This document shows, piece after piece, positions 1 through 6,330 of a stretch of DNA of 13,894 nucleotides. The notes beneath the pieces were generated by a model. That model was not told the origin of the DNA and made no database searches. It saw only the letters and a list, made by a program, of their open reading frames with translations. Origin of the DNA: Clostridiales bacterium (GTDB lineage: Bacteria; Bacillota; Clostridia; Lachnospirales; Lachnospiraceae); assembly GCA_019423835.1 (NCBI GenBank), contig JAHZAR010000038.1, positions 1-13,894 of the forward strand. The letters run 5' to 3'. Position numbers and translations under genes: made by a program. The first letter of the stretch is position 1. Every line of letters starts with the position of its first letter.

Positions 1-811
1 CCTCAAAGCCGATGGAGCCGGCTCCCAGGCGGTTCTCCACAATCTTCTCCAGGCCATCAAAGGCACCGCCGCAGATAAACAGAATGTTGGTTGTATCAAT
101 CTGCAGAAGCTCCTGCTGCGGGTGCTTTCTGCCTCCCTGAGGGGGAACGCTGGCAACTGTCCCTTCCAGAATCTTCAGGAGTGCCTGCTGGACGCCTTCA
201 CCGGAAACGTCTCTGGTGATGGATACATTCTCGGATTTCTTGGTAATCTTATCAATCTCATCGATATAGATAATTCCATACTCAGCCTTGCTGATGTCAT
301 AGTCAGCCGCCTGGATAATCTTGAGGAGAATGTTCTCCACATCCTCGCCCACATACCCGGCCTCTGTCAGCGTTGTAGCGTCAGCAACGGCAAACGGCAC
401 ATTTAAGATTTTGGCCAGCGTGTTGGCCAGATACGTTTTTCCTGAGCCTGTCGGGCCCAGCATCAGGATATTGCTCTTCTGCAGATCCACATCCTGGGAG
501 CCCTGGGAAGTAATCCTCTTATAGTGGTTGTAAACGGCCACAGAGAGCACCTTTTTGGCCTCCTCCTGCCCCACCACGTACTCATCCAGAAACTCCTTGA
601 TCTCCTTTGGCTTTAACAGATTGATACCGCTGAAGTCAAGTCCTCCCCTGTTGTCTGCGTCTCCAAGCTCCTCCTCCAGAATCTCTGCACACAGCTCGAT
701 ACAGTCATCACAGATATATACGCCGTTGGATCCGGCGATCATCTTTCTGACCTGCTCCTGTGTCTTTCCGCAGAAAGAGCATCTGATATTGTCGTCTTGT
801 CTGCCTGGCAT
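1..811 (-). CDS. clpX: ATP-dependent Clp protease ATP-binding subunit ClpX (5' part, runs off the left edge)
   Basis: This is the AAA+ unfoldase that recognises substrates, unfolds them with ATP and threads them into ClpP in the cytoplasm. The first 270 codons are present out of the family's usual 410-435. An N-terminal four-cysteine zinc-binding domain is visible (C11, C14, C34, C37). It is followed by the linker DEYVVGQ (about 76-82), the Walker A motif GPTGSGKT at 119-126, the pore loop GYVG at 152-155, and Walker B with IYIDEID ending at residue 187. I chose the ATG at 811 (MPGRQDD) because it has an AGAGGTGGG ribosome site just upstream. An in-frame ATG at 838 would add nine residues and lacks a good site. 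The gene starts 29 bases after the clpP stop, so the two are almost certainly co-transcribed. Identity is very secure; the start is fairly secure. Confidence 0.97.
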   Translation of the reverse strand, partial: MPGRQDDNIRCSFCGKTQEQVRKMIAGSNGVYICDDCIELCAEILEEELGDADNRGGLDFSGINLLKPKEIKEFLDEYVVGQEEAKKVLSVAVYNHYKRITSQGSQDVDLQKSNILMLGPTGSGKTYLANTLAKILNVPFAVADATTLTEAGYVGEDVENILLKIIQAADYDISKAEYGIIYIDEIDKITKKSENVSITRDVSGEGVQQALLKILEGTVASVPPQGGRKHPQQELLQIDTTNILFICGGAFDGLEKIVENRLGAGSIGFE

Positions 812-814
812 TCG

Positions 815-823
815 CCCACCTCT
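815..823 (-). promoter_or_regulatory. Ribosome binding site that sets the clpX start
   Basis: Read on the minus strand this is AGAGGTGGG, ending three bases before the ATG at 811. The alternative upstream ATG at 838 sits just inside the clpP-clpX gap with no comparable purine-rich site, so the shorter protein is preferred. Confidence 0.6.
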
Positions 824-840
824 ACTCTCTCTCTTCATAA

Positions 841-1422
841 TCAGCGGCCTGCAATGACACGGTCAATCAGTCCATACTTCAGCGCTTCCTCCGCTGTCAT
901 ATAGTTGTCGCGATCCGTATCCCTCTCGATGACCTCATACGGCTGGCCTGTATTGGCTGCCAGAATCTCATTTAACTTTTTCTTTGTCCTGAGAATGTTC
1001 TCAGCGACAATCTGAATCTCCGTCGCCTGTCCTCTGGCTCCGCCGGACGGCTGATGAATCATGACCTCCGCATTCGGAAGAGCCAGTCTCTTTCCCTTTG
1101 CTCCTCCTGCCAGCAGGAAGGCGCCCATGCTGGCTGCCATGCCCACGCAGATAGTGGAAACATCACATTTAATGTAGTTCATCGTATCGTAGATAGCCAT
1201 TCCAGCCGTCACAGAACCGCCTGGGCTGTTGATGTAGAGGTGAATATCCTTATTGGGGTCCTCAGACTCCAGGAACAGAAGCTGCGCCACAATCAGACTT
1301 GCGGACACATCTGTTACCTCCTCGCCCAGAAACACAATGCGCTCCTTCAGCAGTCTGGAAAAAATATCGTAGGAACGTTCGCCGCGGCTGGTGGATTCAA
1401 TGACGTAAGGTACTAAACTCAT
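841..1422 (-). CDS. clpP: ATP-dependent Clp protease proteolytic subunit ClpP
   Basis: This is the serine protease of the ClpXP/ClpAP/ClpCP machines. It assembles into a two-ring tetradecamer that degrades unfolded substrates in the cytoplasm. The 193 residues match the family's usual length. The catalytic triad is visible as S98 (within GMAASMGA), H123 (within MIHQPSGG) and D172 (within DTDRDNYMT). The glycine-rich strand INSPGGSV lies near residues 64-71. The ATG at 1422 is preceded by AGGAGG with a six-base spacer. The gene lies between tig and clpX on the same strand, an arrangement common in clostridia and bacilli-like genomes. The 342 bases between it and tig leave room for separate control, but I found no convincing clpP promoter there. 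All key residues are intact. Confidence 0.98.
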   Translation of the reverse strand: MSLVPYVIESTSRGERSYDIFSRLLKERIVFLGEEVTDVSASLIVAQLLFLESEDPNKDIHLYINSPGGSVTAGMAIYDTMNYIKCDVSTICVGMAASMGAFLLAGGAKGKRLALPNAEVMIHQPSGGARGQATEIQIVAENILRTKKKLNEILAANTGQPYEVIERDTDRDNYMTAEEALKYGLIDRVIAGR

Positions 1423-1460
1423 ACAATGCCTCCTATTCTAATAAAAAGGTATGCGCCCCG

Positions 1461-1476
1461 CCGTGCAGATGCACGG
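1461..1476 (-). repeat. Small perfect hairpin in the clpP leader
   Basis: A six-base-pair stem (CCGTGC/GCACGG) with a four-base loop lies about 40 bases upstream of the clpP start codon, in the presumed leader or tig-clpP read-through RNA. It could affect mRNA stability or be incidental. No T-tract follows directly, so it is not a standard terminator. Confidence 0.45.
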
Positions 1477-1541
1477 TAAGACAATGAATTTTCCTGTAAA
1501 ACAAAAAGCATAGGGGTGCCGAAAACTTCCGGTATCCGGCA

Positions 1542-1579
1542 GACGGCGGCCCTGCTTTCAGAAAGCCCCGGCCGCCGTC
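1542..1579 (-). repeat. Compound GC-rich hairpin between tig and clpP
   Basis: The outer arms GACGGCGGCC (1542-1551) and GGCCGCCGTC (1570-1579) are perfectly complementary. Within the 18-base interior, GCTTTC (1554-1559) and GAAAGC (1561-1566) can also pair. On the minus strand no U-tract follows immediately; the nearest T-rich run is about 30 bases downstream. It may slow or partly stop RNA polymerase after tig, or protect the 3' end of a tig mRNA. Confidence 0.65.
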
Positions 1580-1764
1580 CTCCTACCGTTATTTCGCAGC
1601 ACTCCCTGTCAGTGTCATCTGCCCTGTGGAATTGTTCATCCTCCCGCAGAAGTCCGCCAAAGCTTATGCCCCGCCGTTCTCCTGCGCTTGGAATCCCTGC
1701 TGATTTTCTTTTGCCTGAGTCCTCAGCTCGTCACCGCTCTGGGACACCTTCTGAGTCTGCCGGC

Positions 1765-3051
1765 TTATACTAACTTAGCCTCAGCTACCAGAAGCTCTAC
1801 TGCCTTCTTGACAGCCAGATCCTTCTTCATCTGCTCAAGCTCACGCTCACCTAAAAGGCCCTTTAACTTGTCAGCCTCCATCTTGTAAGCCTCTGCCATC
1901 CTTGCGATCTCAGCGTCAAGAGCCTCCTCTGACACCTCAATCTTCTCAGCCTCGGCAACCTTCTCCAGAACCAGGCCTGTCCTGATCTGTCTTACTGCCT
2001 GCGGCTTCATCTGATCCATGATGTTCTCTCTTGTCATGCCTGTGAACTGCATGTACTGGTTGATGTCCAGTCCCTGGCTCTGAAGCCTTCTTGCATAGTC
2101 ATCAAACATGCTGCGAAGACGTGTCTTGATCATTGCCTCCGGAATATCCATCTGAGCATTGTCTGTAACCTTGTCGATTACCTTATTCTCATTCTCAGCC
2201 TCTGCTGTCTTCTCTTTTCTCTCAGTCAGAGTCTTCTTTAAGTCCTCTTTGTACTCAGCCAGTGTCTCGAAATCAGAAACCTCGCTTGCAAACTCATCGT
2301 TTAACTCAGGAAGCTCCTTTACCTTGATCTCCTTTACGGTAACCTCAAATTTGGCCGGCTTTCCTGCCAGATCCTTTGCGTGGTACTCAGTTGGGAATGT
2401 TACCTCAATCTCCTTTGTCTCGCCGATGTTCATGCCGATCATCTGCTCCTCGAATGTATCGATGAAGGAGTGGGAACCGATGGTGAGAGGGTAATCCTTG
2501 CCCTCGCCGCCTGCAAAGGCCTTTCCGTCTACGTATCCCTTGAAGTCGATCACAGTCTGATCTCCGTCAGCAACCGGTCTGTCTGTAACGGCAACCAGTC
2601 TGGAGTTTCTGTCCTGAACGCTCTTTAATTCCTTCTCAACGTCCTCGTCTGTGACAGTGGCATCAGTCTTCTCAACCTCTACTCCCTTGTACTCTCCTAA
2701 TGTCACCTCTGGCTTTAACGCAACAGTGGCTGTGTAAATGAACGGCTTGCCCTTCTCAATCTGAACTACCTCGATCTCCGGAGAGGAAACGATCTCCTCC
2801 TCGCATGCCTCAAGCTCTCTCGGGTAGGACATGTCGATCACTGCGTTTGCTGCATCCTCATAGAAGATACCTGCTCCGTACATTTTCTCAATCATGGCCT
2901 GCGGAGCCTTTCCGCGTCTGAAGCCAGGAATGTTAAATCTCGTTTTATTGTGATTGTAAGCTGCCTTCATCGCCTTCTCGAACTCTTCAGCGGACACCTC
3001 GATTGTAAGTTTTGCCATGTTTTTTTCTAATTTTTCTACCTGTAAACTCAT
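1765..3051 (-). CDS. tig: Trigger factor (ribosome-associated chaperone and peptidyl-prolyl isomerase)
   Basis: Trigger factor binds the ribosome exit tunnel and shields nascent chains. The protein is 428 residues from the chosen start, the usual family length. The N-terminal ribosome-binding domain carries GFRRGKAP at residues 43-50, the same place as the E. coli signature. A central FKBP-type isomerase domain (roughly 150-240) contains the FKGYVDGKAFAGG and YPLTIGSHSFIDTFE stretches. The C-terminal helical chaperone arms (about 260-428) are rich in Glu, Lys and Ala. I chose the ATG at 3051 (MSLQVEK) over an in-frame ATG at 3111. The former has AAAGGAGGA upstream, and 3111 lies at the predicted transcription start of the promoter at 3118-3126. 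It is the first gene of the tig-clpP-clpX cluster. Confidence 0.97.
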   Translation of the reverse strand: MSLQVEKLEKNMAKLTIEVSAEEFEKAMKAAYNHNKTRFNIPGFRRGKAPQAMIEKMYGAGIFYEDAANAVIDMSYPRELEACEEEIVSSPEIEVVQIEKGKPFIYTATVALKPEVTLGEYKGVEVEKTDATVTDEDVEKELKSVQDRNSRLVAVTDRPVADGDQTVIDFKGYVDGKAFAGGEGKDYPLTIGSHSFIDTFEEQMIGMNIGETKEIEVTFPTEYHAKDLAGKPAKFEVTVKEIKVKELPELNDEFASEVSDFETLAEYKEDLKKTLTERKEKTAEAENENKVIDKVTDNAQMDIPEAMIKTRLRSMFDDYARRLQSQGLDINQYMQFTGMTRENIMDQMKPQAVRQIRTGLVLEKVAEAEKIEVSEEALDAEIARMAEAYKMEADKLKGLLGERELEQMKKDLAVKKAVELLVAEAKLV

Positions 3052-3060
3052 TGTAAGGGT

Positions 3061-3069
3061 TCCTCCTTT
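3061..3069 (-). promoter_or_regulatory. Ribosome binding site that sets the tig start
   Basis: The minus-strand sequence AAAGGAGGA lies nine bases before the ATG at 3051. It decides against the 20-residue longer open frame beginning at 3111, whose extra N-terminus is unlike trigger factors. Confidence 0.8.
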
Positions 3070-3117
3070 AATATATGTGAACCGCCGTATCATCTGGGCG
3101 TTACACTTCAAGATAGC

Positions 3118-3126
3118 ATTATAGCA
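3118..3126 (-). promoter_or_regulatory. Extended -10 promoter for tig
   Basis: On the minus strand this reads TGCTATAAT, a perfect TATAAT with the upstream TG of an extended -10. No good -35 is visible 17 bases upstream (TGGCGT at best). Transcription would start near 3111 and give a leader of about 60 bases. Confidence 0.75.
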
Positions 3127-3227
3127 TATGTATTGCGTAAACGCCAGTAGAAAATCACGTTTTTCAGGAGTTTTTTCATCTGTTTTCAGGAATTTTTCGG
3201 CGTTTTTCCGCCGTCCGGCACCTGTCT

Positions 3228-3264
3228 GGAAGAAAAAGGAAGAGAGCGGGGCACTGCCCCGCTC
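3228..3264 (-). terminator. Intrinsic terminator after the DJ-1 family gene
   Basis: GAGCGGGGC and GCCCCGCTC (3244-3264) form a perfect nine-base-pair stem with a three-base loop, three bases after the stop codon. On the minus strand it is followed by TCTTCCTTTTTCTTCC, a T-rich tail. It separates this gene from tig. Confidence 0.85.
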
Positions 3265-3267
3265 ACC

Positions 3268-3834
3268 TTAGAGCATATCCGGGCTCTGATCGTACTGGAT
3301 AGACGCCTTCACCTCTGCCGCATGCTCCCTGCCTGTGAGAAGCCCAAGGAGCTCAAGCCCCAGATCAAGGGCATAGCCAAGCCCCCTTGCCGTCGTGAGC
3401 ATCCCGTCTGTCACCACCCCCCGGGAGGTGTGGACTGCGCCCTCAAGTGCGCCCTCAAAGCCGGGATAGCAGGTAGCCATCTTTCCCCTCAGGAGTCCGA
3501 GACTTCCCAGCACGCTGGGCGCTGCACAGATGGCCGCCAGCCGCTTGCCCTCCCCTGCCGCTTTCACCAGGGCGCTGCACAGCTTCTCGCAGCTTCCCAG
3601 ATGCTTCGTTCCCGGCATTCCGCCCGGGAGAAAGTAAACATCCGGCCTGTCCAGATCTACCTCGCTGAGGACGGCGTCCGCCGTAATGTGAAAGCCGTGG
3701 GAGCCTGTCACCTCTCTCCTGTCAGAAATCGAAACAAGGGTTACATCCACACCGCCCCGGATCAGCACGTCCACTGCCGCCAGGCATTCTACCTCCTCAA
3801 GCCCATCTGCAAGAAATGCGTATACCTCTGTCAT
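3268..3834 (-). CDS. DJ-1/PfpI (ThiJ/YajL-like) family protein
   Basis: This is a cytoplasmic flavodoxin-like protein of the DJ-1 superfamily, 188 residues, the usual single-domain length. The nucleophile elbow AAICAAPSVLG places the conserved cysteine at C103. The glutamate that hydrogen-bonds it in DJ-1 is E16, in GLEEVE. The FLPGGMPG loop (68-75) and the TTARGLGYALDL helix start (147-158) are typical of the DJ-1/YajL branch rather than the protease PfpI branch. Members have been assigned chaperone, glyoxalase/deglycase or oxidative-stress roles; the sequence does not decide between them. AGGAGG lies eight bases before the ATG. The gene is monocistronic, with an extended -10 promoter upstream and a terminator downstream. 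The old name thiJ does not imply a thiamine role. Confidence 0.9.
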   Translation of the reverse strand: MTEVYAFLADGLEEVECLAAVDVLIRGGVDVTLVSISDRREVTGSHGFHITADAVLSEVDLDRPDVYFLPGGMPGTKHLGSCEKLCSALVKAAGEGKRLAAICAAPSVLGSLGLLRGKMATCYPGFEGALEGAVHTSRGVVTDGMLTTARGLGYALDLGLELLGLLTGREHAAEVKASIQYDQSPDML

Positions 3835-3876
3835 TTTTGATTCCTCCTGATTCTCTGTGTTTTTATCTTTGTTTTC

Positions 3877-3885
3877 ATTGTATCA
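3877..3885 (-). promoter_or_regulatory. Extended -10 promoter for the DJ-1 family gene
   Basis: The minus strand reads TGATACAAT, an extended -10 with TACAAT, about 40 bases upstream of the start codon. No convincing -35 is seen. It is the only good candidate in the 118-base gap. Confidence 0.6.
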
Positions 3886-3952
3886 GAGAGCCGGCCTTTT
3901 TTCCAGCTCCCTCCGTTTCTTCCATGCCCTGCCTGTCCCGGCCGCTTCGCTT

Positions 3953-4738
3953 CTATTCCTGGCTTTCATAGCCTCCCCAGCTTTCGGTTTCCGCCTCCCC
4001 GGATGAATCCGTTTTTCTCTCCCCGAAGCCCCTGAGAGGGAATCCACTCACGCTGTTTCTGAGCTCTGCATAGACCTCCGCCTCCGCCGCATTCACATAG
4101 GGCGCCACAAAAAAGAGTCCGATTCCGCAGGCCAGGATTCCCAGAAGATACCAGCCCAGGAAAGAGAGGTCAAACAGGAAGAGCCGGAACTTGCTCCCTC
4201 TCGTCATATCCTTCGTCAGCGCAAACACATCCCCCATGTCAGCGTCCGGATTTTCGGAGAGAATATAGGGAATCATCCGGTATTCAAAAGATTTGACAAT
4301 TCCCGGTATAATCAGCAGAAGAGTCCACAAAAGCTGGAACAGATCCCGAAAGAACATGATTTTTACGATATTTCCATAGCTGCCCGATGAGAAGGCATAC
4401 AGAATCCTGCTGACTCCCACAGAGAAGCCTTCTGCCCTGCTCTCCATAAAGAAACGATATACGCCCCCCTCCCTGGGGTTCAGCAGGACGATCCTGACCA
4501 ACAGTCCCACCAGGCCGGAAACAGCCGCAAAGCTGAGCAAAAGCCCTGCTGCCATATCCCATATGCCGAAAAACACACCTCCCTCCATAATTTCCTCTAT
4601 CAGGCTGCCGATATCCACCCGGAACACTTCTCCCAGTCCCGATGCCAGGCTGAATATCAGAAGAAGCAGAAACGCCGGCCAGTAGTAAAGTCCGATCTGT
4701 CTCCACCCGCGTCTTTTCACTTCTCCAATCGACCACAT
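3953..4738 (-). CDS. DUF975-type integral membrane protein
   Basis: This is a 261-residue polytopic membrane protein of unknown function. It starts MWSIGEVKRRGW, like the MW-x-[KR]-x-x-L-K/R start typical of the Firmicute DUF975 family. Hydrophobic segments fall at about residues 17-38, 56-88, 127-160 and 184-216, and the C-terminal tail is polar and acidic. The stretch around FEYRMIPYILSENPD followed by ALTKDMTRGSKFRLF matches the family's loop, where a S-x-x-M-x-G-x-K pattern precedes the last membrane segments. I chose the ATG at 4738 because AAGGAGG lies nine bases before it. The longer open frame to 4795 has no ribosome site. It stands alone between the DJ-1 gene and the divergent CYTH gene. 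The family assignment rests on pattern recognition. Confidence 0.8.
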   Translation of the reverse strand: MWSIGEVKRRGWRQIGLYYWPAFLLLLIFSLASGLGEVFRVDIGSLIEEIMEGGVFFGIWDMAAGLLLSFAAVSGLVGLLVRIVLLNPREGGVYRFFMESRAEGFSVGVSRILYAFSSGSYGNIVKIMFFRDLFQLLWTLLLIIPGIVKSFEYRMIPYILSENPDADMGDVFALTKDMTRGSKFRLFLFDLSFLGWYLLGILACGIGLFFVAPYVNAAEAEVYAELRNSVSGFPLRGFGERKTDSSGEAETESWGGYESQE

Positions 4739-4747
4739 ATATCCATT

Positions 4748-4756
4748 CCTCCTTTT
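4748..4756 (-). promoter_or_regulatory. Ribosome binding site that sets the DUF975 gene start
   Basis: A minus-strand AAAAGGAGG lies nine bases before the ATG at 4738 and rules out the longer frame beginning at 4795. Confidence 0.75.
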
Positions 4757-4834
4757 TCCTGAATCCGTCTGGATCAGCCTTGGGAGACGGCACAAATTCT
4801 CCGGGCTGCCGGGGATTCTGTCTGTCTTGGTATC

Positions 4835-4843
4835 AATATATCA
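4835..4843 (-). promoter_or_regulatory. Extended -10 promoter for the DUF975 gene
   Basis: The minus strand reads TGATATATT, a TG-extended -10 element about 100 bases upstream of the start codon. The -35 region is AT-rich but has no TTGACA-like hexamer at the right distance. Confidence 0.5.
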
Positions 4844-5049
4844 CAGTTTCTGAAAAAATTCCCTTAACATTTTCTAACAGTTTTTGAAATTTTCTGAATC
4901 ACCATCCTCTGCTCTCTCTGATTCTTCTTTTTCCTAAGTGCCGTTCAGAGGATATTGTTCCGCCTTCCTTCTCAGAACCCGTAAACCTCTGCCTCGCCGG
5001 CAGCTGTATAAGGGCCGCTTATCCTGTTTTCTGTTTTGGCTTTTTCGTG
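4844..5049. other. Divergent intergenic region between the DUF975 and CYTH genes
   Basis: No gene is supportable here. The gap between the two start codons is 394 bases in all. The left part (about 4845-4930) is AT- and pyrimidine-rich. The remainder is unstructured apart from the promoter elements listed at each end. Confidence 0.6.
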
Positions 5050-5055
5050 TATAAT
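5050..5055 (+). promoter_or_regulatory. -10 element for the CYTH gene
   Basis: A perfect TATAAT is followed by an AT-rich stretch, about 78 bases before the CYTH start codon. The -35 region holds only TTTTCT at 17-base spacing, so the call rests on the -10 hexamer. Confidence 0.55.
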
Positions 5056-5132
5056 ATATCTGCAGAGAATTATCTGCTGCGCTTTTTTATATTTTAAGTA
5101 TCTCTAACTTATGGAGCGGGGAGTGAATATCC

Positions 5133-5606
5133 ATGGAAATTGAACGCAAATATCTCATTGACCGGGCACTTATGCCGGCAGACTGCCTGTCCTGTCCGTT
5201 TCATCAGATCGAGCAGGCCTATCTGTCCACAGACCCTGTTGTCCGTGTCCGCAGGGAGGATGACAGCTGCTATCTCACCTACAAGTCCAGGGGGAAGATG
5301 GTCCGGGAAGAGTATAATCTTCCCCTGACCTCCGAATCCTACGCCCATCTTCTGTCCAAGGCAGACGGGACGGTGCTGACAAAAAAGCGGTATCTGATCC
5401 CTCTCAAGCAGGCCGGAGCCGGTTCGGGGCTTACCATTGAGCTGGATATATTTGAGGGGAGCTATGAAGGTCTGATCCTGGCAGAGGTAGAATTTTCTTC
5501 CGAGGAGGAAGCCCTCTCCTTTGTCCCTCCCGCATGGTTTGGACGTGAGGTGACCTTCAGCGGGGAATACCAGAACAGTGTCCTGGCCATGAAAACGGCC
5601 GATTAA
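5133..5606 (+). CDS. CYTH-domain protein (probable inorganic triphosphatase-like)
   Basis: CYTH domains form an eight-stranded tunnel that binds triphosphates through paired acidic and basic residues; many bacterial members hydrolyse tripolyphosphate. The protein has 157 residues, about the size of a single domain. The signature ExExK is present at the very N-terminus (E2, E4, K6). Alternating basic strands follow: VRVRR at 37-41, YLTYKSRG at 47-54 and KKRYLIPL at 84-91. The acidic strands are TIELDIFEG at 101-109 and LAEVEF at 116-121. Nothing is fused to it, and the neighbours suggest no pathway. A GGGGAG ribosome site lies nine bases before the ATG. Substrate is not predictable: triphosphatase is the usual bacterial activity, and adenylate cyclase (CyaB-like) is the less likely alternative. 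Confidence 0.88.
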   Translation: MEIERKYLIDRALMPADCLSCPFHQIEQAYLSTDPVVRVRREDDSCYLTYKSRGKMVREEYNLPLTSESYAHLLSKADGTVLTKKRYLIPLKQAGAGSGLTIELDIFEGSYEGLILAEVEFSSEEEALSFVPPAWFGREVTFSGEYQNSVLAMKTAD

Positions 5607-5647
5607 TGGGGAACAGGCTGAATCCAGAACCTGAGCGCCTCTGTACG

Positions 5648-5695
5648 GCAGAAAGGCGGGAAATGTCTCAAAACAGACATTTCCCGCCTTTCTGC
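5648..5695. terminator. Shared bidirectional terminator: 21-bp perfect inverted repeat
   Basis: The arms at 5648-5668 and 5675-5695 are perfectly complementary over 21 bases around a six-base CAAAAC loop. The stem lies between two converging genes: 41 bases after the CYTH stop and two bases from the stop of the MocA-like gene. The core is GC-rich (GGCGGG/CCCGCC), with short A/T runs on its outside, so each strand yields a hairpin followed by a weak TTTCT. That fits a two-way terminator, though the U-tracts are weak. Confidence 0.75.
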
Positions 5696-5697
5696 AT

Positions 5698-6327
5698 TCA
5701 GGGTCTCTCGTCCAGATCCTGAAGTGATTGTTCCTGCTCCGCTTCCACGAGAAGCGCATCCCCCCAATGTCTTTTCAGCACTGCCTTTCCTCCCCTGTCT
5801 CCGGAAAGGGCGAGCAGCTCATCTGCGTAGCTTCCCTTAAACAGAACGGGATTTCCCGCCTCGCCGTCCCACGACAGAGCCGCAATCCCGCAGTTCGAGT
5901 GCAGGGCTCTCTCTGCCAGGCGGCACACCTCCTTCCCTGTAAGCCACGGCTGATCACAGACAGAAAACAGGAGCCAGTCCTCAGGCCCGGCTCCGGCCGC
6001 CTGGATTCCCAGACGGATGGAGCGTGAGATCCCCTCCTCTGGTCTGTCATTGATCACGCTCTGAAACGGTAAGGCATTCCCGGCCTCGCCTGCTGTTCCC
6101 TCCCCGTTGTGTCTGACTCCGGCTTCTTCCACCACCGCCCTCTCAGCTTCCGCGGCCAGCTCCAGGCTGGATGTCACGAAAATCATTTTTGTGCCAAGCC
6201 TTCGCCTTACGAAAAACGCACACCGGAGGGCGCGAAGGTACATGGGAATCCCGTCCACCGGATACAGGAGCTTATTGCCTCCAAACCGTCTGGACAGCCC
6301 GGAGGCCAGCAAAATATGGTAAATCAC
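5698..6327 (-). CDS. mocA: MocA/MobA-like molybdenum cofactor nucleotidyltransferase
   Basis: This cytoplasmic enzyme of the MobA-like NTP-transferase family would attach a nucleotide (CMP in MocA proteins) to molybdopterin to make the dinucleotide cofactor. The 209 residues match the family. The N-terminal nucleotide-binding loop LLASGLSRRFGGNKLL spans residues 6-21. GISRSIRLGIQ at 99-109 corresponds to the conserved G[MI]SxSLxxG segment. CDQPWLT with the metal-binding D125, GNPVLF at 158-163 and GDRGGK at 176-181 complete the family pattern. The GTG start at 6327 is three bases after the stop of the molybdopterin-binding subunit, with only a weak ribosome site, so translation is probably coupled. 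Its position as last gene of an xdh operon supports MocA over MobA (GTP). The gene symbol is assigned by family and context. Confidence 0.85.
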   Translation of the reverse strand: MIYHILLASGLSRRFGGNKLLYPVDGIPMYLRALRCAFFVRRRLGTKMIFVTSSLELAAEAERAVVEEAGVRHNGEGTAGEAGNALPFQSVINDRPEEGISRSIRLGIQAAGAGPEDWLLFSVCDQPWLTGKEVCRLAERALHSNCGIAALSWDGEAGNPVLFKGSYADELLALSGDRGGKAVLKRHWGDALLVEAEQEQSLQDLDERP

Positions 6328-6330
6328 GGC

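Larger units (their letters stand above)
1423..1764. other. tig-clpP intergenic region
   Basis: This 342-base stretch has no supportable gene. The short open frames across it have neither ribosome sites nor a recognisable product. In the direction of transcription (minus) it holds a strong GC-rich compound hairpin (1542-1579), a T-rich stretch about 30 bases further on (around 1496-1511), and a small perfect hairpin CCGTGC-loop-GCACGG at 1461-1476. I see no good -35/-10 pair for clpP. Confidence 0.6.

Noticed and set aside
1054..1416. 120-codon open frame on the plus strand across clpP
   Set aside because: It is an antisense shadow of clpP, has no ribosome site, and the clpP protein on the other strand has all catalytic residues.
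3268..3834. Thiamine role for the DJ-1 gene (old name thiJ) linked to the riboswitch locus
   Set aside because: The thiJ name is historical; the gene is far from the riboswitch, on the other strand, and has its own promoter and terminator.
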